Shown here one piece after another: positions 1 through 10,581 of a DNA stretch of 64,000 bases (position 1 is its first letter; each line of letters opens with the position of its first letter). The position numbers and the translations under genes were made by a program. The notes below the pieces were generated by a model. That model was not told the origin of the DNA, ran no database searches, and saw nothing but the letters and a program-made list of their open reading frames with translations. The DNA comes from Cornus controversa (lineage: Eukaryota > Streptophyta > Magnoliopsida > Cornales > Cornaceae). The stretch spans positions 13,169,975 to 13,233,974 of the forward strand of contig CM048846.1 of NCBI GenBank assembly GCA_026545225.1, written 5' to 3'.

Positions 1-159
1 TAATACTTCTATCAGCTCTTCCTTTTCTTTGTTCTGCAGCATCGTCCCGATCTGCGTACATTTATTTTCACCCAGGCTGCCTAGTTGAACTGTTTGGAGA
101 GGCTCCATGGGTTGGGCTATACTTTCGGCCTCCGACAGTTCCGGCGTGCCCGATCTCTG

Positions 160-172
160 TGGTTGCTATTGG
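160..172 (-). promoter_or_regulatory. UAG stop in readthrough-type context between protease and RT
   Basis: On the - strand the codons are CAA TAG CAA CCA. The six bases after the stop fit CAR-YYA, the context known from the tobacco mosaic virus readthrough stop and reported for the soybean retroelement SIRE1. The downstream frame is the same frame as gag-protease and is open to base 1, so readthrough would give a gag-pol fusion. It may equally be a chance nonsense mutation. Confidence 0.45.
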
Positions 173-2103
173 ACGTTAACCCCTGCGGCTTCTGTACTTT
201 TCGAAGTGCTTCTGATAGTGAGCGAATAACATTCTTTTGCTGCTACCTGATCTCCCCGAAGATCTACCGTTCCTCTTCCGTTAGGGGTAAGACATCTCAT
301 CACTTGGTGCAGGGTTGACGGTACCCCTTGCATCCTGTGTATCCAACCTCTTCCCATTATAAGGTTATAGGACGAACGAACGTCTGCTATTACGAACGTT
401 TCCCTGAGTGTTCTCTGCGTGGCCGTTACCGACAACGCGATCGTTCCGCACGGTAGTACCTTGTTTCCATCAAAACCCACGAGCGGCCCGTCGGCTCGTT
501 TGATCTGGTCACTCCCGATTCCCACTTGCTTGAAAACTTCCAATGTCATTATATTCGCACTTGATCCGACATCAATAAGCACCCTTTTTATCCAACAGTT
601 TGCAACTAGTAGGCTGACTACTAATGGATCTTCGTGGGGGAGCTGCACTCTTAGTAGGTCCGGATCTCCGAACGTGATCTGAGCATCGGCCCCCATGTCT
701 TGAACGGAATTGATCTCCGTCATCTTCTGTAATTTTTTTGCTTGGCGTACGACCGATCTGGACGATCCATGGTCTCCTCGGGTAGCGTAACCATGTATTG
801 TGTTGATCGTCCTGACCGTGTTTGGATTTGGGTTTTCTCTTCGTTCGGGCCCTATGCGTTCATTCGGCCTTGATTGATCTTTCACCACGTATTCTGTCAG
901 TCCCCCTTTTACAATGATCGCCTCTACTTGTCCTTTGAGATTGCGGCACTCGTTGGTGGTGTGCCCATAATCCTGATACAGAGCGCAATGCTTGCTCTTA
1001 TCTCTGAGCTCGACTGGGATCCGGATGGGTGGGGGTGTTCGAAATATGCCCCTACTCTTGTTTTCCTGGTACAGCCTCGACAGTGTGCACTTCAGAGGTG
1101 TGTTCTTCTCCTCGAATTTGGGACGCTTCCCTGACGTTGGGGGTGGAAGCGGGACTCTGCTTTTCTGCTTATCACCTTTCTCCTTAGGTAACGGGCCGAC
1201 GCTTATCAGAGCTGTCCTTTGCTGGCGCAAAACTTCATCTTCCTCGAGACTGAGGTATCCTTGTGCCTTTGCGTTCAGGTCCCCCATGGTTTTGGGGGTT
1301 TTTCTGACCAGAGATGAATGGAATTTCGAGCCAGGGATCATGGCTATTTTGAACGCTTCCACCGCCGCTGCTTGGTCGCATCCATCAATCAGGAACATTT
1401 CCAGATTGAATCTGGTCATAAAGGACTTCAATGGTTCTCCTTTTGCTTGCCTCATGGTGAAAAGAGAGGAAATTGTCTTCTTCTGTCTTCGGTTGCCAAT
1501 GTATTGTGCGATGAAAAGCTCGCATAATTTCATAAAACTGGGGATGCTACCCGAAGGTTGCTGTTTAAACCATGTCAGGGCAGCGCCGGACAGACTGGTT
1601 GGAAAAACCTTGCACATGAGGTTTTCATCTTCTGCGTGCAAAGTCATCCTCTGCTGCACATGAAAGAGGTGGTCAACAGGGTCTGTCGTTCCGTCGAAGG
1701 TGATGAAACTTGGGAGTGCGAATTTCCTTGGGTTCGGTGACCTCCTTATCTCGTCTGAAAAAGGAGATTGTATCACTTTGCTGGCAACTTGTGTTGCTAG
1801 ATCTGCTGGGGTCATGTTCTTCAGGTCTTTAATGTTGGCATTAACTTCCTCCAGACGTCGGGTCAGTGCATCGAAGCTGGCTTCGGGTCTGGTGGTACGG
1901 GACTCTGGAGGTTCCGCGATTCGTCCTTCATTTCGAGCGGAATTGTATTCCACGGATGCTTCCCTCTCGGGTGGGGCAGCCTCCGGCTGTTTTTCGGTGA
2001 GCCGCGCGATCTTCTCTTGTAGTAGGTCGTTCCTTCGATTGGATTCCTCCAACTGCCTTCGCAGTTCTTGCAATAGTAGTTCCTGTGTCTGATTTTGATC
2101 CAT
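166..2103 (-). CDS. Gag-protease polyprotein of Ty3/gypsy element
   Basis: The frame codes for 645 residues. Residues 1-40 and about 75-98 look like coiled coil. The retrotransposon gag domain follows (about 127-235, starting FALPSF and including a TWF core). A basic stretch (about 300-345) precedes a degenerate CCHC-like knuckle near 375 (CALYQDYGHTTNEC). The aspartic protease motif VLIDVGSSANIM lies near 510, with DVG at the active site where DTG, DSG or DGG is usual. The product would form the virus-like particle and process the polyprotein. The start is the ATG 93 bases inside the primer-binding site. The frame ends in a single TAG (166-168), beyond which the same frame stays open to the window edge with sequence typical of the region just before RT. 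Confidence 0.9.
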   Translation of the reverse strand: MDQNQTQELLLQELRRQLEESNRRNDLLQEKIARLTEKQPEAAPPEREASVEYNSARNEGRIAEPPESRTTRPEASFDALTRRLEEVNANIKDLKNMTPADLATQVASKVIQSPFSDEIRRSPNPRKFALPSFITFDGTTDPVDHLFHVQQRMTLHAEDENLMCKVFPTSLSGAALTWFKQQPSGSIPSFMKLCELFIAQYIGNRRQKKTISSLFTMRQAKGEPLKSFMTRFNLEMFLIDGCDQAAAVEAFKIAMIPGSKFHSSLVRKTPKTMGDLNAKAQGYLSLEEDEVLRQQRTALISVGPLPKEKGDKQKSRVPLPPPTSGKRPKFEEKNTPLKCTLSRLYQENKSRGIFRTPPPIRIPVELRDKSKHCALYQDYGHTTNECRNLKGQVEAIIVKGGLTEYVVKDQSRPNERIGPERRENPNPNTVRTINTIHGYATRGDHGSSRSVVRQAKKLQKMTEINSVQDMGADAQITFGDPDLLRVQLPHEDPLVVSLLVANCWIKRVLIDVGSSANIMTLEVFKQVGIGSDQIKRADGPLVGFDGNKVLPCGTIALSVTATQRTLRETFVIADVRSSYNLIMGRGWIHRMQGVPSTLHQVMRCLTPNGRGTVDLRGDQVAAKECYSLTIRSTSKSTEAAGVNVQ

Positions 2104-2195
2104 TGAGTGGCTCAGGGTGGATGGTTGTTGCCCCGTTATAGTTCCGGAACGTAGCTATATAGGCATAAACTCCCAAGGAATCTATGGATTGCTCG

Positions 2196-2213
2196 TTCCC
2201 ACAGACGGCGCCA
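2196..2213 (-). other. Primer-binding site of the Ty3/gypsy element
   Basis: The + strand reads TTCCCACAGACGGCGCCA, so the - strand starts TGGCGCCGT just inside the LTR. This is the position and the TGG start of a tRNA primer-binding site; the first nine bases agree with the 3' end of plant tRNA-Asp, but the primer tRNA is not certain. The identical 18 bases recur at 45696-45713 in another element. Confidence 0.75.
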
Positions 2214-2216
2214 AAG

Positions 2217-2498
2217 TGTAGGTACAGAAAAAATTGCCAATACCCTCCTCACCTTGGCCTTTTTATATCTTTTTAAATACAATCCTCACGCCTTTAATCT
2301 CTCTCTTTATCTCAATCTAAGGAATAACACCTTTCTTTCCTCCCCCATTTCATTGCTTGATTGTAGGTGCAGTTAGAGGAAATTCTGGGATTCTTTTCGA
2401 TATTCGCATTTCCTAAATTAGGTGACATGGATGGTGACGTGGATGCCACGTATTGGGTTGGTTACACGTGTCACATAACGGCTCTTTTTCCCACTACA
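2217..2498 (-). repeat. 5' LTR of the Ty3/gypsy element
   Basis: The segment has matching inverted ends: TGTAG at 2217 and CTACA at 2494-2498. Its inner end lies three bases from the primer-binding site, as expected for a 5' LTR on the - strand. At about 282 bp it is short. The outer boundary rests only on the TG...CA ends, because the second LTR is not in the window. Confidence 0.65.
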
Positions 2499-3478
2499 AC
2501 TATATATTAACAATTGAAATAAATAATAAAAGATCAATTTTTGGTTAGTAAAAAAAATATGTAAACAAACAATATGTAACTTGGATTGCATTGAAGTTTT
2601 TGACCCTAGTGTCTCATCAAATATCAAGTTTGCGGTTAAAAAAAAATATTCTAGATTGCATCAAATAATTGGTGATGGGCGATTTTTATATCCTTAAATT
2701 TGAATTCTTTATGTAATGACGACTACACTTCTTGATAACTTTCCTAGTTCGTGGCGGAGAAGTCAAGGAACTATTTCATACCTGAACAATACTACCAATA
2801 CTTTTTTCTATAAAAAGGAGAGCTGAGCATATCAAAAAGTACCCCTAAATCACAAATAGAGTTACTTTTTGTTTTATATCATCAAATACTGAATTGATCA
2901 TTGGAGTGACTCTGATCGTCCTAACTTCTTTACTTTGCAGGCAACTCGCTCTAAACCGTCAACATAATCGATCATATATCTTGGCAGAGAATTAATAAGA
3001 TATATTTTCAAGTCATAATTGTTATTGCTGTCATAAGCTAGCTATCTAAATAGAAGAAAATTGAATATTGAGTTTAGTAGAATTAAGTTTTTTCGTTTGG
3101 ATAATAAACATAAATTTAAAGTGTTTCAATGTTGTTTCTTCTGCTGCGTTTTGAATTCATATATTGCCATATCAATACGCAAATAAATGACACTAAAATT
3201 ATGGTTGTAATAGAGCTAGGTTTTCGGTTCTAGTTTAAGTTTGTGCTTGATTATCAAGCTCTAATAATAAATTTTGATTCCAATCTCACTTGAGCTTAAA
3301 CGTAAGCCTGAGATCAAAAATTTTTAAGGAGAGAAAAAATTATAAAACTTGTTCATGAATATCAATCATAATTAGATTGGGAAAATTATAAGTTACTAAC
3401 CCAACACTACAACTACGTTGCTGAAATCGAATTTCTTTACGGGTACTTGTATGGGTCCACCAAAGAAACCAAACATCA
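2499..3478. other. AT-rich intergenic stretch
   Basis: I see no credible gene, RNA gene or bounded repeat here. It holds the flank of the gypsy LTR and the upstream region of the broken PPR gene. Confidence 0.6.
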
Positions 3479-4855
3479 ATGCTACCGCCAAAAACAAACT
3501 TCTTTAGAAAACGGCCTCTCGCTTCTCTTCCCTGCTTCACATCCCTTCCTCACCCACCATCCAACCACCACCGTCAAAACCTCCACGTCTCTCTCTCCTC
3601 GCAGACAAATGCACTTCAATGCACCAACTCGATTGCCGCTCTTTCAGATTCCGGTGACCTCAACTATGCTCTCAAGCTTTTTAGCAATACCCAGGGCCCA
3701 ATTCATTTATGTGGAACACCCTCATTACGGCCCAAGCCAGTGGTCCAAACCCTTCAGAATCTGTGTTTCTTTACGTAAAGATGCGAAGGCTCTGTGTTGT
3801 ACCAGGTAAACACACTTTTCCTTTTCTTCTCAAGGCTTGTTCGAATTTGCGATCACTTGAATGTTGTAAACAAGTGCACACCCATGTTTTGAAATTCAGT
3901 CTGGAACTGGATTTGCATGTTGTTAATGGTTTGATTAGGGGTTACTCTAGTACAGACAATTTGGACGATGCCCGCCAGTTGTTCGAAGAAATTCTGGATA
4001 GAAATTTGAGTATATGGACAACTATGATATGTGGTTATGCTCAAAACTATTGTTCAAATGAAGCTTTATTACTTTTTGATCAAATGATTTTGGATGGGTT
4101 TGAGCCCAATGGACCGACTCTGGCTTCTGTGTTATCTGCTTGTGCTCGATCAGGTTGTTTGGATTTAGGGAGACGGATTCATGTTTTTATGGAACAGAAT
4201 AGGATTGAGGTGGGAGTGATTCTTGGGACGGCATTGGTGAACATGTATGTGAAGAATGGAGTAACTTTGATGGCTCAAAAGTGTTTTGATAGCATGCCTG
4301 AAAGGAATATTGCAACGTGGAATGCAATGATTTGTGGTTTGGCTGTTCATGGACATGCTGAAGGAGCACTTGATCTCTTCCGGAAGCTAGAGAGGGAGCA
4401 GACTGTGCCAATGATATCACATTTGTTGGGGTTTTATCTGCATGTTGCCATGCTGGCTTGCTTGATTTTGGTGGTAAGATTTTTCATTCCATGAGAAGTT
4501 TGTATGGCATTGAGCCCAAGATAGAGCATTATGGGTGTATGGTTGATCTTCTTGGGCGAGGTGGGAGGTTGTTAGAGGCTGAGTAGCTGATAAAAGGAAT
4601 GACATGGAAGGCCGATGTGGTGATTTGGGGAGCTCTGTTGGGGGCTTGTAGGAACCAAGGAGATATTGAGATTGCTGAGCGAGTGGTGAAAGAAATTCTT
4701 GTTCTTGAACCTCATAATCACGGAGTTTATGTTGTTTTGTCTAACATGTATGCAGAGGCTGGACGGTGGGATAATGTTTCAAGACTGAGGAAGGCGATGA
4801 AAGAAGGAAACTTGAGGAAAGCACCTGGATGGAGCTTTGTGGATGGTCATAATTA
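3479..4855 (+). pseudogene. Pentatricopeptide repeat (PPR) protein gene, broken
   Basis: An organelle-targeted RNA-binding PPR protein of the PLS/E class is encoded in three frame pieces. The first (from ATG 3479) is rich in Ser, Arg and Pro like a transit peptide and reads into the first repeat. The main piece (3709-about 4410) holds P, L and S type repeats such as WTTMICGYAQNYCSNEALLLF. The last piece carries an E-type end (SNMYAEAGRWDNVSRLRKAM) finishing at 4855. Three lesions separate them: a one-base loss near 3700, a one-base loss near 4410, and GAG to TAG at 4584-4586. Both losses shorten AAA to AA after CC. There is no DYW domain. The gene has no introns, as usual for this family. Assembly error is possible for the two indels but is less likely for the nonsense codon. 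Confidence 0.85.
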
Positions 4856-4856
4856 A

Positions 4857-5609
4857 AGTTGTGTTATATGTGTCTCACGAGCCTCATCTGGTTAACTCGA
4901 TGAAGATTCAAATACAGATGATAATATAGAGATGATTAGGGTCTTGATTAAGTGAAGAAATGGTTCATGATAGTCTTTCATTTCAGTAAGAACATTGTGG
5001 TGCCCTGCCTGCAAGTGGTCTTCTTCAGCTGAAAGTTGAAAGTATGCATTTGGGTGGCCTGTTTGTTGGAATCGCTTGTCAAGGCTCCCGCCTTCCAATC
5101 TGCATATAGACCAAAATAATATAACACGGTAAAATTCATTGACATCACATTTGGTGAGCTTTAACGAATATACCACCCAGCTCCTAGCAAAAAAGATTGT
5201 AATTTCTTTTTCTTTTTCCTTTCTTTTTTTTATGTAAATGTCCAGCAGAATTGTTTTTTTGCCGATTCTTTGTATACAATAAACTTAAGCCAATAAAATG
5301 AGTATTTATTGGTTTAATAATGGCAGGTCAAAATTCTAACACAGATTGTATTTGATTTATGCTATTATTTGACCTCATCTCATCTTCCATCAAATGCTAC
5401 AATAGTCAGTTGAAGTCAATCCAAAAAGTATTGTTTACTGTAGCTTGAACAAATTGCCACGTGTAGTTTTACATTTGCATGGTATTCATAATTGCCTTGC
5501 AGTCTGTTGTTAAAAGTGTGCTATAGCCTATAGGGTCTGTTTAATAACTTACATAGAATTTGCCATACTGAGACCTTTTTTTTTTCCTGGTACATACTTG
5601 ACCTTTTAA
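4857..5609. other. Intergenic stretch without recognisable gene
   Basis: This is the 3' flank of the PPR relic. It holds T-rich runs and no frame with recognisable protein similarity on either strand. Confidence 0.55.
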
Positions 5610-5618
5610 GTCCTGTGT

Positions 5619-6491
5619 GAAAGCTTCACCTTTTCACACTGAAAATTTGGATCGCCAATTCCGCAAGTGGAGTCAAGGGTGGGCTTTCCTGGTTGATCAA
5701 TGGTCAAAAAGTTCACATAAAGATTTTTGTTGTAGTATGGGGGCTATCCTTTGTTGGAATGTGTGGAAGGCTAGGAATGACCGGATTTTTTTGCATATTC
5801 GGAGATCAGAAATCGAGATTCTCTCACAGGCCAACTCTGAGTTCTCAGAGTTCATGGTAATCTCCAAACATCAAACCCTTTTCTCTGCTTCCATGGCTTC
5901 TCCTCCAAGTCCTTCTAAATGGAGTCCCCCTGCGGAAGGTTTCTTCAAACTCAATTTGGATGCTTCTTTTTCTTCGATGCTGTCGGAAGGAAGGGGGGGG
6001 GGGGGGGGGGGGGGAATAATTATCAGAAATTGAAAAGATAGACCGATAAAGGTGGCCTATGTGTTCTTTCCAAACGTTGGATCAGTTGAGTTGGCTGAGG
6101 CTCTTGTGCTACGTGAGAGTATCCTTTTGGTCAAAAATTGGGGGTATTCGGCAGTAATTTTTGAAGGGGACTGTAAGTTTGTGATGACTCTCCAACCTCA
6201 AAATCCCATGGTTTCAGTGATTTTAGAGGATTGCGACTCGCTTTTGCAATCTATGGAGGAATGCAGACTCAATTGGGTGTCTCACTCTTGTAATGGTGTT
6301 GCCCATTGTGTGGCTCGTGAGGCTGCTAGATCTAAATCTTCAGACCTTCTTTGGAATGTTTGGCCTTCTTGACTTATTCAAGCTCTCCACAAGGATCTTC
6401 CCCAGCCTGTTGGGTGATTCGGGCTTTGTTTTGGAGGGTTTGTGTTGGTTCTGGTTTGTTTCTTGATTGCAATGATAAAAAAAAAAAAAAT
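5619..6491 (+). mobile_element. 5'-truncated L1-type LINE insertion
   Basis: The insert codes for the end of a plant LINE ORF2: the linker after RT (RQFRKWSQGWAF, AILCWNVWKARNDRIF) and an RNase H-like domain (KLNLDASF, then LAEALVLRESILLVKNWGY and EGDCKFVM). It ends in an A-rich tail at 6478-6490. A 9-bp duplication, GTCCTGTGT, flanks it at 5610-5618 and 6492-6500, so it is a single target-primed insertion whose 5' end was lost. A run of 22 G (5993-6014) sits inside the RNase H region where a glycine-rich turn is normal, and TGA at 6031-6033 replaces an expected Trp. It is dead. Confidence 0.85.
5993..6014 (+). repeat. Homopolymer run of 22 G
   Basis: The run lies in the RNase H glycine-rich turn of the LINE fragment. 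It is extreme for this AT-rich window and its length in the assembly may be unreliable. Confidence 0.9.
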
Positions 6492-6500
6492 GTCCTGTGT

Positions 6501-7225
6501 TACTGACTGTCTGACTAAGAGTGAATTGTGCATTTATAAAAGTGGCAAAGAACATGCGCCGACTGAAAAAATGTTCCACCTGATTAGATGCAATAGAGAA
6601 TTAGGACCTCCTACAATGGAATTTCTATTTTTCTATCTTTTTTGCCCTTTAAATTGGCATTGATGTTTTTGACGGGTATGAAGTGGTTAGGTATAACCTT
6701 AAGTATAATATAGTAGAGCATTGAGGTTGCAGAAAAGTATCATGATTGGTCAACTTCCAATTTTGTATGTTTGTTTGACTGGTTCTTCCTTCACCTTCCA
6801 TCTCAATTTCTATAGACCCTTAAAATTCCCATTATTGTAACGGGTAGTCTTCTCATTTTGACCTTCAAAGCTTTTGCCGCAAGTAATGATGATGATAACA
6901 TCCTACGGAGAAGCAATGGCAAGGTTTTATTGAACTGCCTGTGATGGGGCATTCATGATTCATCTAATGCATCCAATGGTAAATCCCTCGTCTCCAGTTC
7001 ATTCTGTATCCACTTGTTGTTTAAGGTCTGCTTCTCTAATGCTCAAAAGACATGTTTTTCTAGCGATCTAGCAAAGGAAAAAGTCACTTTTATGTTGTTC
7101 TTTACTTCTCTCTTGAAAAATGCCTTTCTAACATCATCCTTCACTAAAATAAGAAAGTATAGATCATCCTAATCTTACCATTTTGTAGGCATACGTTGAG
7201 TACACAATGATCATATAAATAAAAC
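6501..7225. other. Intergenic stretch without recognisable gene
   Basis: I find no supported gene or bounded repeat between the LINE target duplication and the TRIM-like pair. Confidence 0.55.
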
Positions 7226-7490
7226 TGTTAGAAATTAAAAAAAAAAAAGAATTGTATTGAATTGATATTGTTTTTTTATGAACAATACATAAAGACTTAT
7301 TTAGACACATAATTTTGGAGGTTAGGTAAATTTAGGAGACAAGAAATTCTAATCCTATATGATTTAGAAAAAGATATATAATCTAACAACAAATATAGCC
7401 ATTTTATACGATCGACAATGAAGGCTACAAAGAATTGATAGGCTCTAATATATATACCACTGTTATATTTTCCTCTTTTATTATCTGCAT

Positions 7491-7530
<40 letters not shown>

Positions 7531-7863
7531 TGGAAAGTTATTTTCTACGATTGACCGCCGGGATGAAGCGGATGGTGTCATCCCCAGCGGTGAGAGCAAT
7601 TGACAATGAAAGCTCCCAGAAATTGATAGACTTTGATATCATGTTAGAAATAAAGAAAGAGAATTGTATTGAATTGACATTAATTTTTATGAACAATACA
7701 TAAAAGCTTATTTATAGGCAAATAATCTTATAGGCTAAGTAAACTTAGGAGATAAAAAATTATATTCCTAAATAGTTTAAGAAAATATGTAAGATACCTA
7801 TATTGGTTTAGAAAAAGATATATAATCTATCAACAGATATAATAGGAAACATATAGTCTAACA
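7226..7863 (-). mobile_element. Degenerate Ty1/copia-type TRIM-like element
   Basis: Two related direct repeats face the - strand: 7226-about 7388 and 7642-7863. Each begins TGTTAGAAAT on the + strand and ends near CTAACA, so on the - strand they end like copia LTRs. Just inside the right copy (about 7628-7641) the - strand reads TGATATCAAAGTC, a mutated form of the TGGTATCAGAGC initiator-tRNA-Met primer site. The inner part is only about 250 bp, lacks coding capacity and has a long (AT)n run. Flanks AAAAC and AAAAT are an imperfect 5-bp duplication. The left copy has lost sequence relative to the right one. Confidence 0.6.
7496..7528. repeat. (AT)n microsatellite
   Basis: An uninterrupted AT dinucleotide run lies inside the TRIM-like element. 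Confidence 0.9.
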
Positions 7864-8256
7864 AAAATGAATGTCTTTTTGTGCTTTCTTTGCTCGTGAA
7901 ATGTTGTATGATATACATTTTAGTTCTTAGAAGTGCATTTTTCTATTTAGCTTTTTTTCATGGATCCTTTTTGCTAAAAATACATTAACTGCAACCAAAT
8001 CCAGCCTTAATTCTACTTGGGGTCTAGGCATATAGGATCAAATTCAACCATCATAATTGTTTTCGTTTTTCTTTCTGTTTTTTTTTCTTCTTCTGTGCAA
8101 TTGAAGTCAAGCTCTGCCAGATAAGTTTGGGCGGAAGGTTTATGCCATGGAGTGGCCTAGCCAGCAATGAGTCTAAACGAGATGAACTTCATACCCATAA
8201 TAAATTTCTATAGTTGCACACGACAACCCTTGGACCAATTGTTGCCCAAAATTTAT

Positions 8257-8842
8257 TCCCTAGCTTCCTTTTCTCTCTCTAACTTATCTTCAGAGATCTG
8301 GTTCTTCTCCCCGTTCCCATCCATGGCAGCGTGGAGGCACAATTTCATGCCGTTTTCCTTTTCTTTTGACTAGATTTTGCTTTGGATATGCTTGTTTGCT
8401 ATTAATGGCAAATCTTGTTTTTTATGTGTTTATTTGGTTTTGCTCCCGTCTGGATCAGATCTGATCTGATCTTGAGTCGGGTGTTTGCTTCTATCCAGTT
8501 CAAATTTGGTATCAACTAAATTTGATCTTGTGGTGGGTTTGTTTTTGCTAATGGCTGCTTTGTAACTGCGACTATGGAGCTGTTGCCATAGATCTGGCCT
8601 GGCCTTTGGGTCACTTCTGCTGTTACTTCTCTCCCGTGGTGATGTCTGTTCTGTAACTTTGGCTCTTCTCTCAATAGATCTGGAGCATGTTCTTCATTTT
8701 ATTTGTATTACTTCAAGATTTGTATTGACTTTATGTCTCATTCTCATTCTGGCTTAGCTTCGTGCCTTTGTAATGCCTTTGAAATTGGCCTTCAGCGACT
8801 TTGCAATAAAAATTGCCACTTTCGACAAAAAAAAAAAAATTA
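8257..8842 (+). mobile_element. Poly(A)-tailed retroposon with 12-bp target duplication
   Basis: The direct repeat CCCAAAATTTAT occurs at 8245-8256 and 8843-8854. The right copy follows an A run (8827-8839) that comes after TTGCAATAAAAATTGCC, a poly(A)-signal-like end. This is the structure of a target-primed insertion of about 586 bp. No protein similarity is visible, so it is probably a LINE 3' untranslated end or a long SINE. Confidence 0.7.
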
Positions 8843-9223
8843 CCCAAAATTTATCATGCCTTTTTAAGTACTAGTGAAGAACACTATCCAATTGCATGAT
8901 GGTGGGACCTTCCCTGCTTTAACTTATTAATGGACGTGCACCCCCACCTTCTTCAAGCGTATGTGTAACTTTGATCTTATTTTTAAATATTTTATATGTT
9001 TATCTTAAGCAAATACTAAACGTCATGAAATTTTATCATGAATTACCTTCATGAATAATGTGACAGGTAATAATATCATTGAGATTCCGTGTAGGGGGGA
9101 ATCCCACCAATACTAACTCCCCATTTTATTGCTACATCATTCAAGATAAAAATTTATGAAATATTTTCATGACGTGTAGCATTGCTCTTTATCTTACCTC
9201 TATCTATTTTTTTCTCAAATCAG

Positions 9224-10581
9224 ATGAAGCTGACCATGGTTCTGATCCCATTTCTTTTCCTAGCTACTGCATCTGCAGGTAATTCAACAATTTTTTTTAG
9301 CTTCTCAACAGACAGTATCAGTGAAAAATCTTATGAACTATTGAAAAATAAATCTATTTTCATTGAACAGATCTTTTACAGAATCCAGATTTTGAAGTCC
9401 CGCCAACAAACTTACTGGGAAACTCCAGTGCCTCATTTGTGCTCTTGAATAAAAGCAATACGATTCCTGGATGGTCATTTGAAGGCACAGTCCAGTATGT
9501 AAAAGCCGGTCCAACTATCTCGTTGCCTGGGAATGGACATGCTATAGAATTGGGTCAAGATGGCAAGATCAACCAAACTTATATTGCCAATGGCGATTTG
9601 ATGCAGTACCTACTGACCTTTACCCTTGCCTTGGGTGGTCAGAACTGTTCAAGCAATGTCAGCTTTATAATTTGAGCTCCAGATAGTGCCTCAGCATTTT
9701 CTTTGAAACAAAAATATGGGAAAGTTATGGCCACTACTTGGGCAGTTGGGGTAATGGAGAGACCATTAACCTAGTGTTTCAAAGCCAAACGACTGAATCT
9801 GATACTGCTTCCATTTGTTGGCCTGTGGTTGACACACTTCTGCTCAAGCCCGTCAAGACACTCATTCAAGGCAATGGTATGTAGACATTCATCTCACATG
9901 TCCTCCATCATTTGGAAAATGAGTTGCATTCCTTCTAACTCAAATCTTGTTTAATTTTGGAACGAATCCTTGGAAAAACAGATAACCTAGTGCTTAATGG
10001 CGGGTTTGAATTGGGTCCACAATTCCTGAATAACTCTGGTGAAGGGATTTTACTTGAACCAGAACCAAGTCCTGTGGAATCTGTGTTGCAACAATGGTCT
10101 GTGATAGGTTCTGTTAAATACATAGACTCCAATAACTACTTTGTCCCAGAGGCAATGCCGCAATTGAGATTGTATAAGGTGTTTCAACTGGCATACAAAG
10201 TTACAAACAGCAAGAACACTCTCAGAAGGTTCAGCTTATAACCTGGAATTCACGCTGGGAGATGCTAACAATTCGTGCATAGGAGATTTCACAATAGGGG
10301 TTCAAGCAGGATCAACAGTCCAGAATTTTACTCTGCAGAGCAACGGGACGGGATCGGCCAAGAAATTCTCTCTCACATTCAAAGCAGAATCATCGAGTCC
10401 AACTCCAATCAGCTTTCTCAGCTATACTACAAGCCAGACTCAAGATCGCGCCTTCTGTGGTCCTGTGATTGATGATGTTTTTTTGCGTGCTTCTTATGGG
10501 CTGAAACCATACCCATGGAATATTCTACTGATGACTTGTATTCTCCTGGTAGTTTTGCAAATCAATGAAAAACTACATTGA
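9224..10581 (+). pseudogene. DUF642 cell-wall protein gene (BIIDXI-like), broken
   Basis: The layout is that of plant DUF642 secreted proteins. Exon 1 (9224-9278) is a signal peptide (MKLTMVLIPFLFLATASA). Exon 2 (9371-9876) holds the first galactose-binding-like domain (NPDFEVPP, IPGWSFEGTVQYV, GHAIELG). Exon 3 (9982-10581) holds the second (NLVLNGGFELGPQF, YNLEFTLGDANNSC, FCGPVIDDVFL) and a hydrophobic C-terminus. Intron borders are canonical. It is interrupted by TGA at 9673-9675, a frameshift near 9717, a further shift plus TAA around 10150-10176 and another near 10225. Family members act in the apoplast, binding cell-wall polysaccharide and influencing pectin methylesterase. This copy cannot make a full protein. 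Confidence 0.85.

Larger units (their letters stand above)
1..2498 (-). mobile_element. Ty3/gypsy LTR retrotransposon, 5' part (left edge truncated by window)
   Basis: Reading the - strand, the order is LTR (2498 to 2217), primer-binding site (2213 to 2196), gag-protease (2103 to 166), then an open frame leading toward RT that runs off the window. This order and the protein content are those of a plant Ty3/gypsy element. The pol enzymes and 3' LTR lie outside the window, so total length and target duplication cannot be read. Confidence 0.9.

Noticed and set aside
85-2092. Several + strand open frames across the left edge
   Set aside because: They are antisense shadows of the gypsy gag-protease gene and have no family motifs.
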